A program made the position numbers and the translations under genes. Of a stretch of DNA of 64,000 bases, positions 44,668 to 56,338 are shown piece by piece. How positions within the stretch are numbered: the first letter of the stretch is position 1; each line of letters opens with the position of its first letter. The notes beneath the pieces were generated by a model. That model saw nothing but the letters and a program-made list of their open reading frames with translations, was not told where the DNA came from and searched no databases. This DNA comes from Bacteroidaceae bacterium (GTDB taxonomy: Bacteria > Bacteroidota > Bacteroidia > Bacteroidales > Bacteroidaceae), in the NCBI GenBank assembly GCA_017547585.1, contig JAFYPH010000016.1:1-64000 (forward strand). Reading direction: 5' to 3'.

Positions 44668-45608
44668 TGTAGTACTCTTATGCTGTTATGTTTGTTTTTA
44701 CCTTTCTTAAATATATCAAAATCAAAGTCGTAGCCAATGTAAACATCGTGGTTGCCGTGCGATGCTCCCACTCCCGACGTAAAGAGTTCGTATCCGTAGC
44801 TCAGCGTAACATTCATCACCTCTATTCCCGCGAACATCGCCACAGAGGTCGAGGGGCTGTATGTGGCTCCGCCGAAAAGCACTCTGTTCTTGTATTTGTA
44901 GCTGCCTCTTGCGGTAATATCCGTGCGGTAGGATACAAAGTCTGTCATCACCATTATCGATGGCTGTATGGTTATTAACGTATTTTTTAACGGAATATTG
45001 CCTCCGGCCATAAAATTATAAAAAGGGTCTATCTGCATCTGGTTTTTTTCGCCCAGATAAATGAGCGGTGCGTTTATGTGCAGCGCCGATAGGCCCGAAT
45101 AGAAATATTTATGCTGGAACAGCACTCCCGCGCCAAAATCCATCTTGTTGCCGTTCACTGTTTTTGTGGGGAATGCGGGGTCGTTGCTCTCCTGTCCCAG
45201 GATTATTCCCGAGGGGTCGAACTTTTCGTTCAAGAGTCCCACCTGCGCTCCTATGGCCAGACGTCCGCCCAGCAACGGCATTGCAAATGCGTAGTTGAGA
45301 AAAAGATGCTGGTTGGTGAACATTCCCGCCTGGTCGTTCAGGATTCCCACACCTATCGAGTGGTCGCCTTTTATCATCGTCAGCGGCGCGTCGAGGTTGA
45401 AGAGCATGCTCTTGGGGTTATTCTCGAAGCCCGACATCTGGTTGCTGTATCCTGCAAAGATGTGCATCTTTTTGGTGGCTCCCGCTCCGGCAGGGTTGTA
45501 GAAATTCTGCATATTCCAATAGTGTGTGTAGTGCACGTCGTATTGTGCATGCGCCTCGAAAAGCGCACACAGCACCACCATTGCAATAATCAGAATCCTT
45601 TTCATCAT
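44664..45608 (-). CDS. porP: T9SS outer membrane protein PorP/SprF
   Basis: A 314-residue PorP/SprF-family outer membrane beta-barrel. It has a signal peptide (MMKRILIIAMVVLCALFEAHAQ) and the family start YDVHYTHYWNMQNFYNPAGAG, followed by the GIGILNDQAG and LFLNYAFAMPL regions and a C-terminal GYDFDFDIF strand. I chose the ATG at 45608; the open frame extends far upstream but those residues are not coding. It heads porP-porK-porL-porM-porN on the minus strand, the canonical T9SS order. Confidence 0.92.
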   Translation of the reverse strand: MMKRILIIAMVVLCALFEAHAQYDVHYTHYWNMQNFYNPAGAGATKKMHIFAGYSNQMSGFENNPKSMLFNLDAPLTMIKGDHSIGVGILNDQAGMFTNQHLFLNYAFAMPLLGGRLAIGAQVGLLNEKFDPSGIILGQESNDPAFPTKTVNGNKMDFGAGVLFQHKYFYSGLSALHINAPLIYLGEKNQMQIDPFYNFMAGGNIPLKNTLITIQPSIMVMTDFVSYRTDITARGSYKYKNRVLFGGATYSPSTSVAMFAGIEVMNVTLSYGYELFTSGVGASHGNHDVYIGYDFDFDIFKKGKNKHNSIRVLQ

Positions 45609-45831
45609 TTTTTTTAACGCGGCATTTGCATTATTAGTATAATGTTTCGCCAATAAATATATACGAAAGTACGAAGGTCGTGATTTTTTATGAATTTTCA
45701 CGCATTTTTTACAATAAACAGAGCCTCTGTGTGTAAAATTCTTTGCAGTATGCACTTTTTGCGAAAGATTTTGAGTAACTTGCAGCGATATTTGCGAATC
45801 TTTCTGCGAAAAACAAATAAAAATAAGATAA

Positions 45832-47292
45832 ATGAAAAAGCTAATTCTTTCTATTGTAGCCGCATGCGTATGTTTCGCGGCTTCGGCCGAAATTGTGCTG
45901 CCGCGAGTGCTGGGCAGCAATATGGTACTGCAACAGCAGAGCGAGGTCAATCTGTGGGGTAAGGCCGACCCCGACAAAAAGGTTACCGTCACCGTGTCGT
46001 GGAGCAAGGACAAAGTGCGCACCCGCAGCGACAAAGATGGCAATTGGGCAGTGAAGGTTGCGACACCCGCAGGCTCTTTCGACCATCATACAATCACCAT
46101 CAGCGACGGCGACAAGCTCACACTCGAAAATATCCTCATTGGCGACGTATGGGTGTGCGTGGGACAGAGTAATATGGAAATGCCCGTGCAGGGCTATATG
46201 CACCAGCCCATCGAAAACTCAATGACCTACATTCGCCGCGCAAGCTCCATGAAGGACAAAATACGCATGTTCACGGTGAAAAAGGCACGTTCCTACGACA
46301 AAGATCTCGACGACTGCGTGGGCGAGTGGCGCGAGTCGGCTCCCCAGAGTGTAGCCGAAACCTCGGCCGTTGCATACTTCTTTGCCCACGAGCTCTCTCA
46401 CGAGGTCGACTATCCTATCGGCCTCATCACTGCCGGCTGGGGCGGCTCGCGCGTCGAGGCGTGGATGCCTTTGTCGGCGTTGCGCGATGTTGCAACCGAA
46501 GAGCAGATTAAGCACAAGCACACTCTGCATCCGCTCACCCCCTCGGAGCTCTATTGTGGAATGATTGCCCCCATACGCAAATACAATGCAAAGGGCTTCC
46601 TGTGGTACCAGGGCGAGGCCAACCTCGGCTATCAGAGCCTCGACTATCTTGGCGACATCGACCACTACGACATTATGCTTGCGCGCATGGTGAAGCAGTG
46701 GCGCGAGGATTGGGGCGACACAGAGAACAAAATGCCCTTCTACTATGTGATGATTCCCTCCTATTTCTATTGCAATTCGCGCACCGATACTACGCTGCCG
46801 CTCTTTGTAGAGTGCCAGGAGCGCGCGATGGACATTATTCCCAACAGCGGAATGGCAAGCACCACTGACCTTGGCGAGGCTACCTGTCTGCACCCGGCAA
46901 AGAAATTCGAGATTGGAGAGCGTTTGGCGGCATTGGCAATGGCCCAGACTTATGGCCGCAAAGGCTTCGAGGCCAAGGCTCCGCAGTACGAGTCGCACGA
47001 AGTCCAGAAGGATGGCAAGGTGAAGATAAAGATGAAGAATGCCCCCATGGGCCTTGCGCCGTGGAGCAACGTCCCCGTGAAGGGCTTTGAGCTTGCGGGC
47101 GAGGATCGCAAATTCCACCCGGCTGATGCCCGCGTGTGGGGTAGTGTGGTCACCGTGTGGAGCAAGGATGTTCCCAAGCCCGTGGCTGTGCGCTACGCTT
47201 TCCGCAACGTCGTTGGCGAGGTTAACCTCAAAAATCTCTTCGGCGTTCCGGCAATTCCTTTCCGCACCGACCGCTGGAACGATGTGAAATAA
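45832..47292 (+). CDS. Sialate O-acetylesterase-like SGNH hydrolase
   Basis: A 486-residue secreted esterase. The signal peptide (MKKLILSIVAACVCFAASA) is followed by a beta-sandwich region starting EIVLPRVLGSNMVLQQQSEV. SGNH blocks: WVCVGQSNMEMP (Ser nucleophile), GWGGSRVEAW (Gly), LWYQGEANLG (Asn) and ATTDL-type DLGEATCLHP (Asp/His). The family deacetylates sialic acid or other acetylated sugars. It is divergent from porP. A close relative lies at 59731-61215, showing the same start motif and same order of blocks. Terminator follows at 47307. Confidence 0.9.
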   Translation: MKKLILSIVAACVCFAASAEIVLPRVLGSNMVLQQQSEVNLWGKADPDKKVTVTVSWSKDKVRTRSDKDGNWAVKVATPAGSFDHHTITISDGDKLTLENILIGDVWVCVGQSNMEMPVQGYMHQPIENSMTYIRRASSMKDKIRMFTVKKARSYDKDLDDCVGEWRESAPQSVAETSAVAYFFAHELSHEVDYPIGLITAGWGGSRVEAWMPLSALRDVATEEQIKHKHTLHPLTPSELYCGMIAPIRKYNAKGFLWYQGEANLGYQSLDYLGDIDHYDIMLARMVKQWREDWGDTENKMPFYYVMIPSYFYCNSRTDTTLPLFVECQERAMDIIPNSGMASTTDLGEATCLHPAKKFEIGERLAALAMAQTYGRKGFEAKAPQYESHEVQKDGKVKIKMKNAPMGLAPWSNVPVKGFELAGEDRKFHPADARVWGSVVTVWSKDVPKPVAVRYAFRNVVGEVNLKNLFGVPAIPFRTDRWNDVK

Positions 47293-47306
47293 AATAGCTT
47301 GACTGC

Positions 47307-47343
47307 AAAATTCCCCGAGTACTGTAAACGCCCGGGGAATTTT
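47307..47343 (+). terminator. Terminator after the sialate O-acetylesterase gene
   Basis: AAAATTCCCCG pairs with CGGGGAATTTT around a 15-nt loop, followed by TTTG. It is 15 nt downstream of the stop codon and just before the convergent lipoprotein gene. Confidence 0.8.
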
Positions 47344-47354
47344 TGTAACAAATT

Positions 47355-47798
47355 TTATTCTTTATACAAAAGAGTTCTTCTTTCTTTATCTAATATAAAC
47401 TGTTGCTTAAAAGAAAAAGCGTGCAATTTTTCCGGTAGATACGGTGGTGAAAAGATTGCTTTATCGTATTTTACTTCGGCGAAGGCTTCGACTGCCCCGT
47501 TTCTTATAAACAATATTGTCGAATATGTGTCTGCTGATGTGCTTGAGCAATAATTTCTTAAATTACTTGACATCTTGTAGGGTAGTCTTTGGATTTTGTC
47601 CGAATCATCATAGGGGTATATGATGTACACGCTGTCGTATTCCTCTTCGCAATATTCGGCAAAAGTAAAAGGTTTTTCTATCGCTTGTCTCTCTAAAGAT
47701 AGTTCGAGCATAGGCTCACGGTGACCGCAACTAACTAATGTCAGTTGTAGAGTGAGTGTCAATATTAAGGCTTTAAAGCCCAATTTGTAAAATTCCAT
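47355..47798 (-). CDS. Small lipoprotein, possible immunity protein
   Basis: A 147-residue lipoprotein with signal ending LTLVSC (Cys 24) and no recognised domain. The body has Asp/Tyr-rich strands (EYDSVYIIYPYDDSDKIQ) and ends FILDKERRTLLYKE. It overlaps the 70-residue toxin-remnant frame by 26 nt on the same strand. A lipoprotein directly after a toxin C-terminal piece is the usual arrangement of an immunity gene, but that role is inference. Lower GC than the neighbouring metabolic genes. Confidence 0.6.
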   Translation of the reverse strand: MEFYKLGFKALILTLTLQLTLVSCGHREPMLELSLERQAIEKPFTFAEYCEEEYDSVYIIYPYDDSDKIQRLPYKMSSNLRNYCSSTSADTYSTILFIRNGAVEAFAEVKYDKAIFSPPYLPEKLHAFSFKQQFILDKERRTLLYKE

Positions 47799-47985
47799 CG
47801 TCTGCTGCTTTTATTACATTTTTTAATAACTCTTCGTCGCTCCATTCGTTTTCTATGGCTTTTATTCCTAACGAATATCCGACGGAATTATTGTGTAAGT
47901 CCATACTCTTTGCTGAATTATTGGGCTTGTTTTCGTGGGCATTACCGTATTCTTCTGCGAGGTTTGAATCTTTCCCGGCATCCAT
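47773..47985 (-). pseudogene. Remnant of a polymorphic-toxin C-terminal domain (DUF6973-like)
   Basis: A 70-residue frame with EEYGNAHENKPNNSAKSMD followed by LHNNSVGYSLGIKAIENEWS and a helix EELLKNVIKAADDGILQI. The combination of AHE, MDLHNN.VG and a final A..DG.L matches my memory of the end of DUF6973-type domains, found at the C-terminus of secreted toxins. The N-terminal trafficking part is missing; the frame begins abruptly after a short spacer. Either it is a truncated pseudogene or a small stand-alone effector. Overlaps the lipoprotein gene. Confidence 0.45.
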
Positions 47986-48054
47986 TTTGTTTCATTGTGG
48001 AATTTTTAATTCTATTTTGCAACAAATTTTATATTATAATAACAGCCGAAACAG

Positions 48055-48085
48055 TATGTTTACTTCGTAAAAAGTAGTATCTTTG
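48055..48085 (+). promoter_or_regulatory. Promoter for pflB
   Basis: TATCTTTG at 48078-48085 is a perfect -7 element. TATG at 48055-48058, 19 nt before, is a 3 of 4 match to -33 TTTG. A 100-nt leader separates it from the pflB ATG. Confidence 0.55.
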
Positions 48086-48184
48086 TAAAGTGAATGCAGC
48101 GCCCTGTGGCGGGTGGGATTCAATTCCTGACGCAACGTGTGCGCTCCATGTTCATTCGAACTTTAGAAAGCAATTTATAATACT
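48086..48184 (+). promoter_or_regulatory. Structured pflB leader
   Basis: About 100 nt of GC-rich leader. GAATGCAGCGC near its start can pair in part with GCGCTCCATGTTCATTC (AGCGC/GCGCT and GAATG/CATTC). This is long for the phylum and may be regulatory, but matches no riboswitch I recognise. Confidence 0.35.
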
Positions 48185-50413
48185 ATGGAAATGAACAACA
48201 TGTTTAAAGAGGGACTTTGGAACAAAGAGATTAATGTAGCCGACTTTGTACAAAGAAACCTTACCCCTTACGAGGGTGACGCCTCTTTCTTGGCCGGCCC
48301 CACCGAAAGGACAAAAAAAGTATGGAACGAGTGTCTGAAAGCTCTCGAAGAAGAGAGAGCCAACAACGGCGTTCGCTCTCTTGATAATGTTACTGTTTCT
48401 ACAATCTCTTCTCACAAGGCCGGTTACATCGACCGCGAGAACGAGCTTATCGTTGGTCTCCAGACAGACGAGCTTCTCAAACGTGCCATCAAGCCCTACG
48501 GCGGAATTAAGGTGGTAGAGAAGGCGTGTCTCGAGAATGGCGTCGAGGTAGACGAAAAGGTAAAGGACATCTTCTACCACTACCGCAAGACCCACAACGA
48601 CGGAGTATTCGATGCCTACACAGACGAGATTCGTAAATTCCGCTCGTTGGGTTTCCTTACAGGCTTGCCCGACAACTACGCTCGCGGCCGCATCATCGGC
48701 GACTACCGTCGTCTGGCACTCTATGGCCTCGACCGTCTCATCGAAGCAAAGAAAGAGGACCTCAAGAAACTCGTCAGCCCCATGACCGACGCGACCATCC
48801 GTCTGCGCGAAGAGGTTGCCGAGCAGATAAAGGCTCTCAACGAAATGAAAATCATGGGCGAGTACTACGGACTCGACCTCAGCCGTCCCGCAACCACCGC
48901 CCAAGAGGCTGTGCAGTGGGTCTATATGGCCTACCTTGCAGCAGTGAAAGAGCAGGATGGTGCTGCAATGTCACTCGGTAACGTATCGTCGTTCCTCGAC
49001 ATCTACATTCAGTACGACCTCGACAAAGGCAACATCGACGAGACATTCGCACAGGAGCTCATCGACCAGTTTGTAATCAAGCTGCGTATGGTGCGTCACC
49101 TTCGCATGCAGTCGTACAACGACATTTTTGCAGGTGACCCCACATGGGTGACCGAGGCCATCGGCGGACGTTTCAACGACGGACGCACAAAGGTTACAAA
49201 GACCTCTTTCCGCTTCTTGCAGACACTCTACAACCTCGGTCCTTCGCCCGAGCCTAACATGACAGTGCTGTGGAGCCCCGAACTTCCCGACGGCTTCAAA
49301 GAATTCTGTGCAAAGGTATCTATTGACACCTCTTCTGTTCAGTACGAGAATGATACTCTCATGCGCGAGGTGCGCAACTGCGACGACTACGGAATCGCAT
49401 GCTGCGTATCTTATCAGGCTATCGGCAAGCAGATACAGTTCTTCGGCGCACGCTGCAACCTTGCGAAAGCCCTGTTGCTCGCCATCAACGGCGGTCGCTG
49501 CGAGAACACAGGCACAGTCATCGTCGAGGATATTCCCGTGCTCACAGGTGAGCTCCTCAACTACGAAGAGGTACTCTTCAACTACAAGAAGGTGCTCATG
49601 CAGGTGGCTCGCGTCTACAACGATGCGATGAACATCATCCACTACATGCACGACAAATACTACTACGAGAAGGCTCAGATGGCGTTCATCGACACCAATC
49701 CTCAGATTAACCTCGCCTATGGCGTTGCAGGTCTCTCGATTGTGCTCGACTCACTCTCGGCTATCAAGTACGGCAAGGTAACCGTTAAGCGCAACGAGAT
49801 TGGCCTCACCGAGGGCTTCGAGATTGCAAACGAATTCCCCTGCTTCGGTAACGACGACGACCGCGTGGATCATCTGGGCGTAGACCTTGTATACTTCTTC
49901 AACGAAGAGCTCAAGAAACACCCCGTGTACAAAGGCGCGTGCCCCACATTGTCGCTGCTCACCATTACCTCTAACGTAATGTACGGTAAAAAGACAGGCG
50001 CAACCCCCGACGGCCGTGCCAAAGGCGTGGCTTTCGCTCCCGGTGCCAACCCCATGCACGGACGCGACAAGAACGGAGCCGTTGCATCGCTCAGCTCAGT
50101 GGCAAAATTGCGCTACCGCGACTCGCAGGATGGAATCAGCAACACCTTCTCTATCGTTCCCAAGTCTTTGGGTGTCGACGAGGAGACACGCATCGAGAAC
50201 CTCGTTACAATGATGGACGGATACTTCACAAAGGGTGCCCACCACCTGAATGTGAACGTCCTCAACCGCGAAATGTTGCTCGACGCAATGGAGCACCCCG
50301 AGAAATATCCCCAGCTCACAATCCGTGTGTCGGGATACGCGGTGAACTTCATCAAGCTCAGCCGCGAGCATCAGCTCGAGGTTATCTCCCGCAGCTTCCA
50401 CGAGAAGATGTAA
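48185..50413 (+). CDS. pflB: Formate C-acetyltransferase (pyruvate formate-lyase)
   Basis: A 742-residue glycyl-radical enzyme that converts pyruvate and CoA to acetyl-CoA and formate, central to anaerobic fermentation. Active-site Cys406-Cys407 are in GIACCVSYQ, and the glycyl-radical Gly717 in RVSGYAVNF near the C-terminus. [21 protein letters not shown] and [16 protein letters not shown] are family motifs. Length is normal. The leader and promoter are described separately. The activating enzyme gene follows at 50503 after a hairpin that may reduce its expression. Confidence 0.97.
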   Translation: MEMNNMFKEGLWNKEINVADFVQRNLTPYEGDASFLAGPTERTKKVWNECLKALEEERANNGVRSLDNVTVSTISSHKAGYIDRENELIVGLQTDELLKRAIKPYGGIKVVEKACLENGVEVDEKVKDIFYHYRKTHNDGVFDAYTDEIRKFRSLGFLTGLPDNYARGRIIGDYRRLALYGLDRLIEAKKEDLKKLVSPMTDATIRLREEVAEQIKALNEMKIMGEYYGLDLSRPATTAQEAVQWVYMAYLAAVKEQDGAAMSLGNVSSFLDIYIQYDLDKGNIDETFAQELIDQFVIKLRMVRHLRMQSYNDIFAGDPTWVTEAIGGRFNDGRTKVTKTSFRFLQTLYNLGPSPEPNMTVLWSPELPDGFKEFCAKVSIDTSSVQYENDTLMREVRNCDDYGIACCVSYQAIGKQIQFFGARCNLAKALLLAINGGRCENTGTVIVEDIPVLTGELLNYEEVLFNYKKVLMQVARVYNDAMNIIHYMHDKYYYEKAQMAFIDTNPQINLAYGVAGLSIVLDSLSAIKYGKVTVKRNEIGLTEGFEIANEFPCFGNDDDRVDHLGVDLVYFFNEELKKHPVYKGACPTLSLLTITSNVMYGKKTGATPDGRAKGVAFAPGANPMHGRDKNGAVASLSSVAKLRYRDSQDGISNTFSIVPKSLGVDEETRIENLVTMMDGYFTKGAHHLNVNVLNREMLLDAMEHPEKYPQLTIRVSGYAVNFIKLSREHQLEVISRSFHEKM

Positions 50414-50431
50414 TTTTAGAAAATATTCATG

Positions 50432-50461
50432 TACAGGCTGCGCGGGTACGCGCAGCCTGTA
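50432..50461 (+). terminator. Hairpin between pflB and pflA
   Basis: TACAGGCTGCGCG pairs perfectly with CGCGCAGCCTGTA around loop GGTA, 18 nt after the pflB stop. It is followed by TTCATCTTT, a weak T-run, so it may be a partial terminator or an mRNA-stabilising structure that lowers pflA relative to pflB. Confidence 0.75.
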
Positions 50462-50502
50462 TTCATCTTTAGCGGGGGCGTTCCCCCCCGACAGACAAAA
50501 TT

Positions 50503-51231
50503 ATGATACGCGTACACTCATACGAATCGATGGGCACTTTCGACGGCCCCGGACTGCGTCTGGTGGTCTTTCTGCAGGGCTGCAACTTCCGCTGCCTCTA
50601 CTGTGCCAACCCCGACACCATCGACCCCAAGGGCGAGAGCAAAGAGACCTCGCCCGACGAAATTCTGCGCATGGCGATGAGTCAGAAACCCTTCTTCGGC
50701 AAAAAGGGCGGAGTCACCTTCAGCGGCGGCGAGCCCACAGTGCAGGCCAAAGAGCTCATCCCCCTCTTCCGCCGCCTCAAAGAGTCGGGCATCCACATCT
50801 GCGTGGACACCAACGGCAGCGTCTGGAACGACGACGTCAAAAAGCTTCTCTCGCTTGCCGACCTCATCCTGCTCGACGTCAAGCAGTATAACCCCGAGCG
50901 CCACAGAGTGCTCACCGAACGCAGCAACGAGCAGACACTGCGCACCGCCGAGTGGCTCGAATCCATCGGCAAGCCCTTCTGGCTGCGCTACGTGCTTGTG
51001 CAGGGCTACAGTGCCATCGAAGAGGACATCCGCGCCCTGTGCACCCATTTCTCGCCCTACAAAATGTTGCAGCGTGTCGAAATTCTTCCCTACCACACGT
51101 TGGGTGTACACAAATACGAGGCGATGGGCAAGGAGTACAAGCTCGCGGGAGTGAAAGAGAATACCCCTGCGCAGCTCGACGAGGCAAAGGCCATTTTCGA
51201 CGAATATTTCCCAAAAGTGTACATAAATTAA
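50503..51231 (+). CDS. pflA: Pyruvate formate-lyase-activating enzyme
   Basis: A 242-residue radical SAM enzyme that installs the glycyl radical on PflB. The cluster motif is CNFRCLYC, preceded by SMGTFDGPGLRLVVFLQGC, and followed by VTFSGGEPTVQAKEL and DTNGSVWND. Length is the standard short PflA. It is downstream of pflB with a hairpin between, on the same strand. Confidence 0.96.
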   Translation: MIRVHSYESMGTFDGPGLRLVVFLQGCNFRCLYCANPDTIDPKGESKETSPDEILRMAMSQKPFFGKKGGVTFSGGEPTVQAKELIPLFRRLKESGIHICVDTNGSVWNDDVKKLLSLADLILLDVKQYNPERHRVLTERSNEQTLRTAEWLESIGKPFWLRYVLVQGYSAIEEDIRALCTHFSPYKMLQRVEILPYHTLGVHKYEAMGKEYKLAGVKENTPAQLDEAKAIFDEYFPKVYIN

Positions 51232-51288
51232 AATAAATGTATATATTCGCACTGTTCAACGAATCGCAAACATAAAACCTTATATACT

Positions 51289-52761
51289 ATGAAGAAAATC
51301 AGACAATTTTTCGCAGCTGCAATGTTGCTTGCTCTTGCAGCCTGCACTTCGGGCGACTGTGCGAAGCAGTGCTGCCGCATAGAGCCTGTCGACAGCAAAG
51401 AGCTCTCTTTCGACTCTTCGGACAAAGACCTTGTGCTCACCTTCTATTGGGCAAAGAAGATGGCTCTCTCATACGCCCACGACGGTAGCGACCCTGTAGG
51501 CTATTGGTACGAGGCGGCCCTTCCCAACCGTCAGGCATTCTGCATGCGCGACGCAGCCCACCAGAGTATCGGCGCCGAAATTTTGGGCCTCTCCAAGCAC
51601 AACTACAATATAATGTACAAGTTCGCGTCTAACATCAGCGAGTCGAAAGACTGGTGCACATATTGGGAGATTGACAAGAACGACAACCCCTGCCGCGCCG
51701 ACTACACAAGCGACGACGACTTTTGGTACAACCTCAACGCCAACTTCGACGTAATGTACGCCTGCTGGCGACTCTACGAGTGGACAGGCGACAAACGCTA
51801 TCTGCTCGACGGCGGCGCATTCGAGAACTTCTACGCCCTCTCGGCCAAGAACTACGTTGACAGCTGGCAGCTCAACCCCGAGCAGATGCTCACACGCACC
51901 CGCGAGGTTAACCGCAAGCCCAACGCAGAGCGTTTCGGCAGTTCTCGCGGCGTTCCCTCGTACGTCGAGAGCTACGGCGGCCTCTACAGCAGCTCCGACC
52001 TTGTAGCCACCATCTACGGCGGTTACGACGCATATAGCAAGATTCTCGCCGAGGCCGGAAAGAAAGAGGAGAGCGCGCAGATGGCTGCACGCGCCGAGGA
52101 GTACCGCAAACATCTTGACGAAAAATGGTGGAGCCCCGAAATCAACGCCTACCACACATTCTGGACAAACAAAGGCGAATTTGCCGACGGCGAGGGCCTT
52201 ACACATGTAATCTGGTTCGGCGCTGTGAAAGATGCTGCACGTATCAAGGGAACAGTAGAGAAGATGCTCGCACGCAAAGAGTGGAACATCGAGAATGTAT
52301 CCTATTTCCCCCTCTTGTGGTACCGCTACAACTACAAGGACGAGGCGTATAAAATCCTCAAGGATATTGTCATCGCTCGTCGTTGCGAGTACCCCGAAGT
52401 CTCTTACGGAATGGTCGAGGGCATCGTCAGCGGAGCAATGGGCATCGTTCCCAGCGCATCGCAGAAGCGCGTAGTCACTCTGCCGCAGATCACAGGCGAC
52501 AACTATATGCAGGTAAGCAATCTGCCTATGCTGGGCGGAACAGTGAGCGTGCGTCACAATGACAACAAGAGCTCTTCGTTCGATAACAACACTCCCGACG
52601 CAATCACATGGGAGGCTGCCTTTGCGGGCGACTACGAGAATATCCTCGTGAACGGCAAGAGCGTGAAGGCACAGAAGCGCACCGATGCAATGGGCTGTAC
52701 AATCTCTTTTGCCGAGGTCAAGCTGGGCAAGGGCGAGCAAGCATGCTGCTGCGTAAAGTAG
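51289..52761 (+). CDS. Six-hairpin glycosidase-like lipoprotein, family uncertain
   Basis: A 490-residue protein with lipoprotein signal (MKKIRQFFAAAMLLALAACTS). The alternating helical pattern, NRQAFCMRDAAHQSIGAEIL, DDDFWYNLNANFDVMYACWRLYEWTGD and WSPEINAYHTFW suggest an (alpha/alpha)6 barrel as in GH15/GH37/GH63/GH94 relatives; RD followed by HQ is common at their active sites. I cannot name the family. A C-terminal beta-rich section ends in a Cys-rich tail (CCCVK). It precedes the beta-galactosidase gene by 58 nt and probably is co-transcribed with it. Confidence 0.65.
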   Translation: MKKIRQFFAAAMLLALAACTSGDCAKQCCRIEPVDSKELSFDSSDKDLVLTFYWAKKMALSYAHDGSDPVGYWYEAALPNRQAFCMRDAAHQSIGAEILGLSKHNYNIMYKFASNISESKDWCTYWEIDKNDNPCRADYTSDDDFWYNLNANFDVMYACWRLYEWTGDKRYLLDGGAFENFYALSAKNYVDSWQLNPEQMLTRTREVNRKPNAERFGSSRGVPSYVESYGGLYSSSDLVATIYGGYDAYSKILAEAGKKEESAQMAARAEEYRKHLDEKWWSPEINAYHTFWTNKGEFADGEGLTHVIWFGAVKDAARIKGTVEKMLARKEWNIENVSYFPLLWYRYNYKDEAYKILKDIVIARRCEYPEVSYGMVEGIVSGAMGIVPSASQKRVVTLPQITGDNYMQVSNLPMLGGTVSVRHNDNKSSSFDNNTPDAITWEAAFAGDYENILVNGKSVKAQKRTDAMGCTISFAEVKLGKGEQACCCVK

Positions 52762-52801
52762 CCACAGCCTGTGTGCACAACTCCTAAAGTGCTTATAATA
52801 A

Positions 52802-55915
<3,114 letters not shown>

Positions 55916-55939
55916 AATAACCGAAGAACTTTTCCAATG

Positions 55940-55978
55940 AATGCAGGGAGCGATAGCCGCTCCCTGCATTTTTTTTGT
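55940..55978 (+). terminator. Terminator after the beta-galactosidase gene
   Basis: AATGCAGGGAGCG pairs with CGCTCCCTGCATT around ATAGC, followed by a run of eight T. Stop codon is about 25 nt upstream. Confidence 0.93.
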
Positions 55979-56082
55979 GAACAAAAGGGCCTTTTTACAA
56001 CATTTTCGTGTGCAGCAATGTTTCTCATTGTGCAGGCGCGAAAGTCGCCCGTACAGATGTCTAACTTAAATAAATTTGTCCT

Positions 56083-56193
56083 ATGGCAACAAAATGTGAA
56101 AAGAAGCACGAAGAGGCAAAAAGCGCAAAAAAAGAGTCTCACGCAAAGGAGTGTAAATCTTCGGGCTGCAAGAGCAGCGAAAAGAAATCTTAA
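56083..56193 (+). CDS. Small Cys/Lys-rich protein (36 residues)
   Basis: ATG at 56083 opens a 36-codon frame (MATKCEKKHEEAKSAKKESH, then AKECKSSGCKSSEKKS). It has three Cys, two His, over one third Lys, several Ser and Glu, and no hydrophobic core. It is bounded upstream by the terminator at 55940 and downstream by one at 56249, so it is a self-contained unit. TAAATTTG directly before the ATG looks like a -7 element but is too close for a leader. Possibly metal-binding or nucleic-acid-binding; function unknown. Confidence 0.5.
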   Translation: MATKCEKKHEEAKSAKKESHAKECKSSGCKSSEKKS

Positions 56194-56248
56194 AGAGTTT
56201 TTCGATTAAAAGGTCGTTTTTTTATCGACCGAATGTAAAAATCAGTTG

Positions 56249-56284
56249 ACAGTGCCAAATTATTTTGGCACTGTTGCTTTTTTT
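56249..56284 (+). terminator. Terminator after the small ORF
   Basis: ACAGTGCCAAA pairs with TTTGGCACTGT around TTAT, followed by TGCTTTTTTT. It lies between the 36-residue ORF and the lipoprotein pair. Confidence 0.9.
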
Positions 56285-56304
56285 GAAAAAGTGCAATACA
56301 TTTG
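56274..56304 (+). promoter_or_regulatory. Promoter for the lipoprotein pair
   Basis: TACATTTG at 56297-56304 matches the -7 consensus. TTG at 56274-56276, 20 nt before, overlaps the end of the preceding terminator stem. Gene start is 35 nt downstream. Confidence 0.5.
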
Positions 56305-56338
56305 CATAATGCGTCTACCCGAAACAAATAGAAACAAT

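Noticed and set aside
45609..46043. N-terminal extension of the PorP frame
   Set aside because: The extension crosses into the divergent esterase gene and hides the true signal peptide at 45608.
50432..50461. Strong terminator ending the pflB transcript
   Set aside because: The stem is strong but the T-run is broken; partial termination is more likely, so pflA can still be co-transcribed.
55937..56209. A 90-codon frame overlapping the 36-residue ORF
   Set aside because: It starts inside the terminator stem after GH2 and has no domain; the other frame has a better context.
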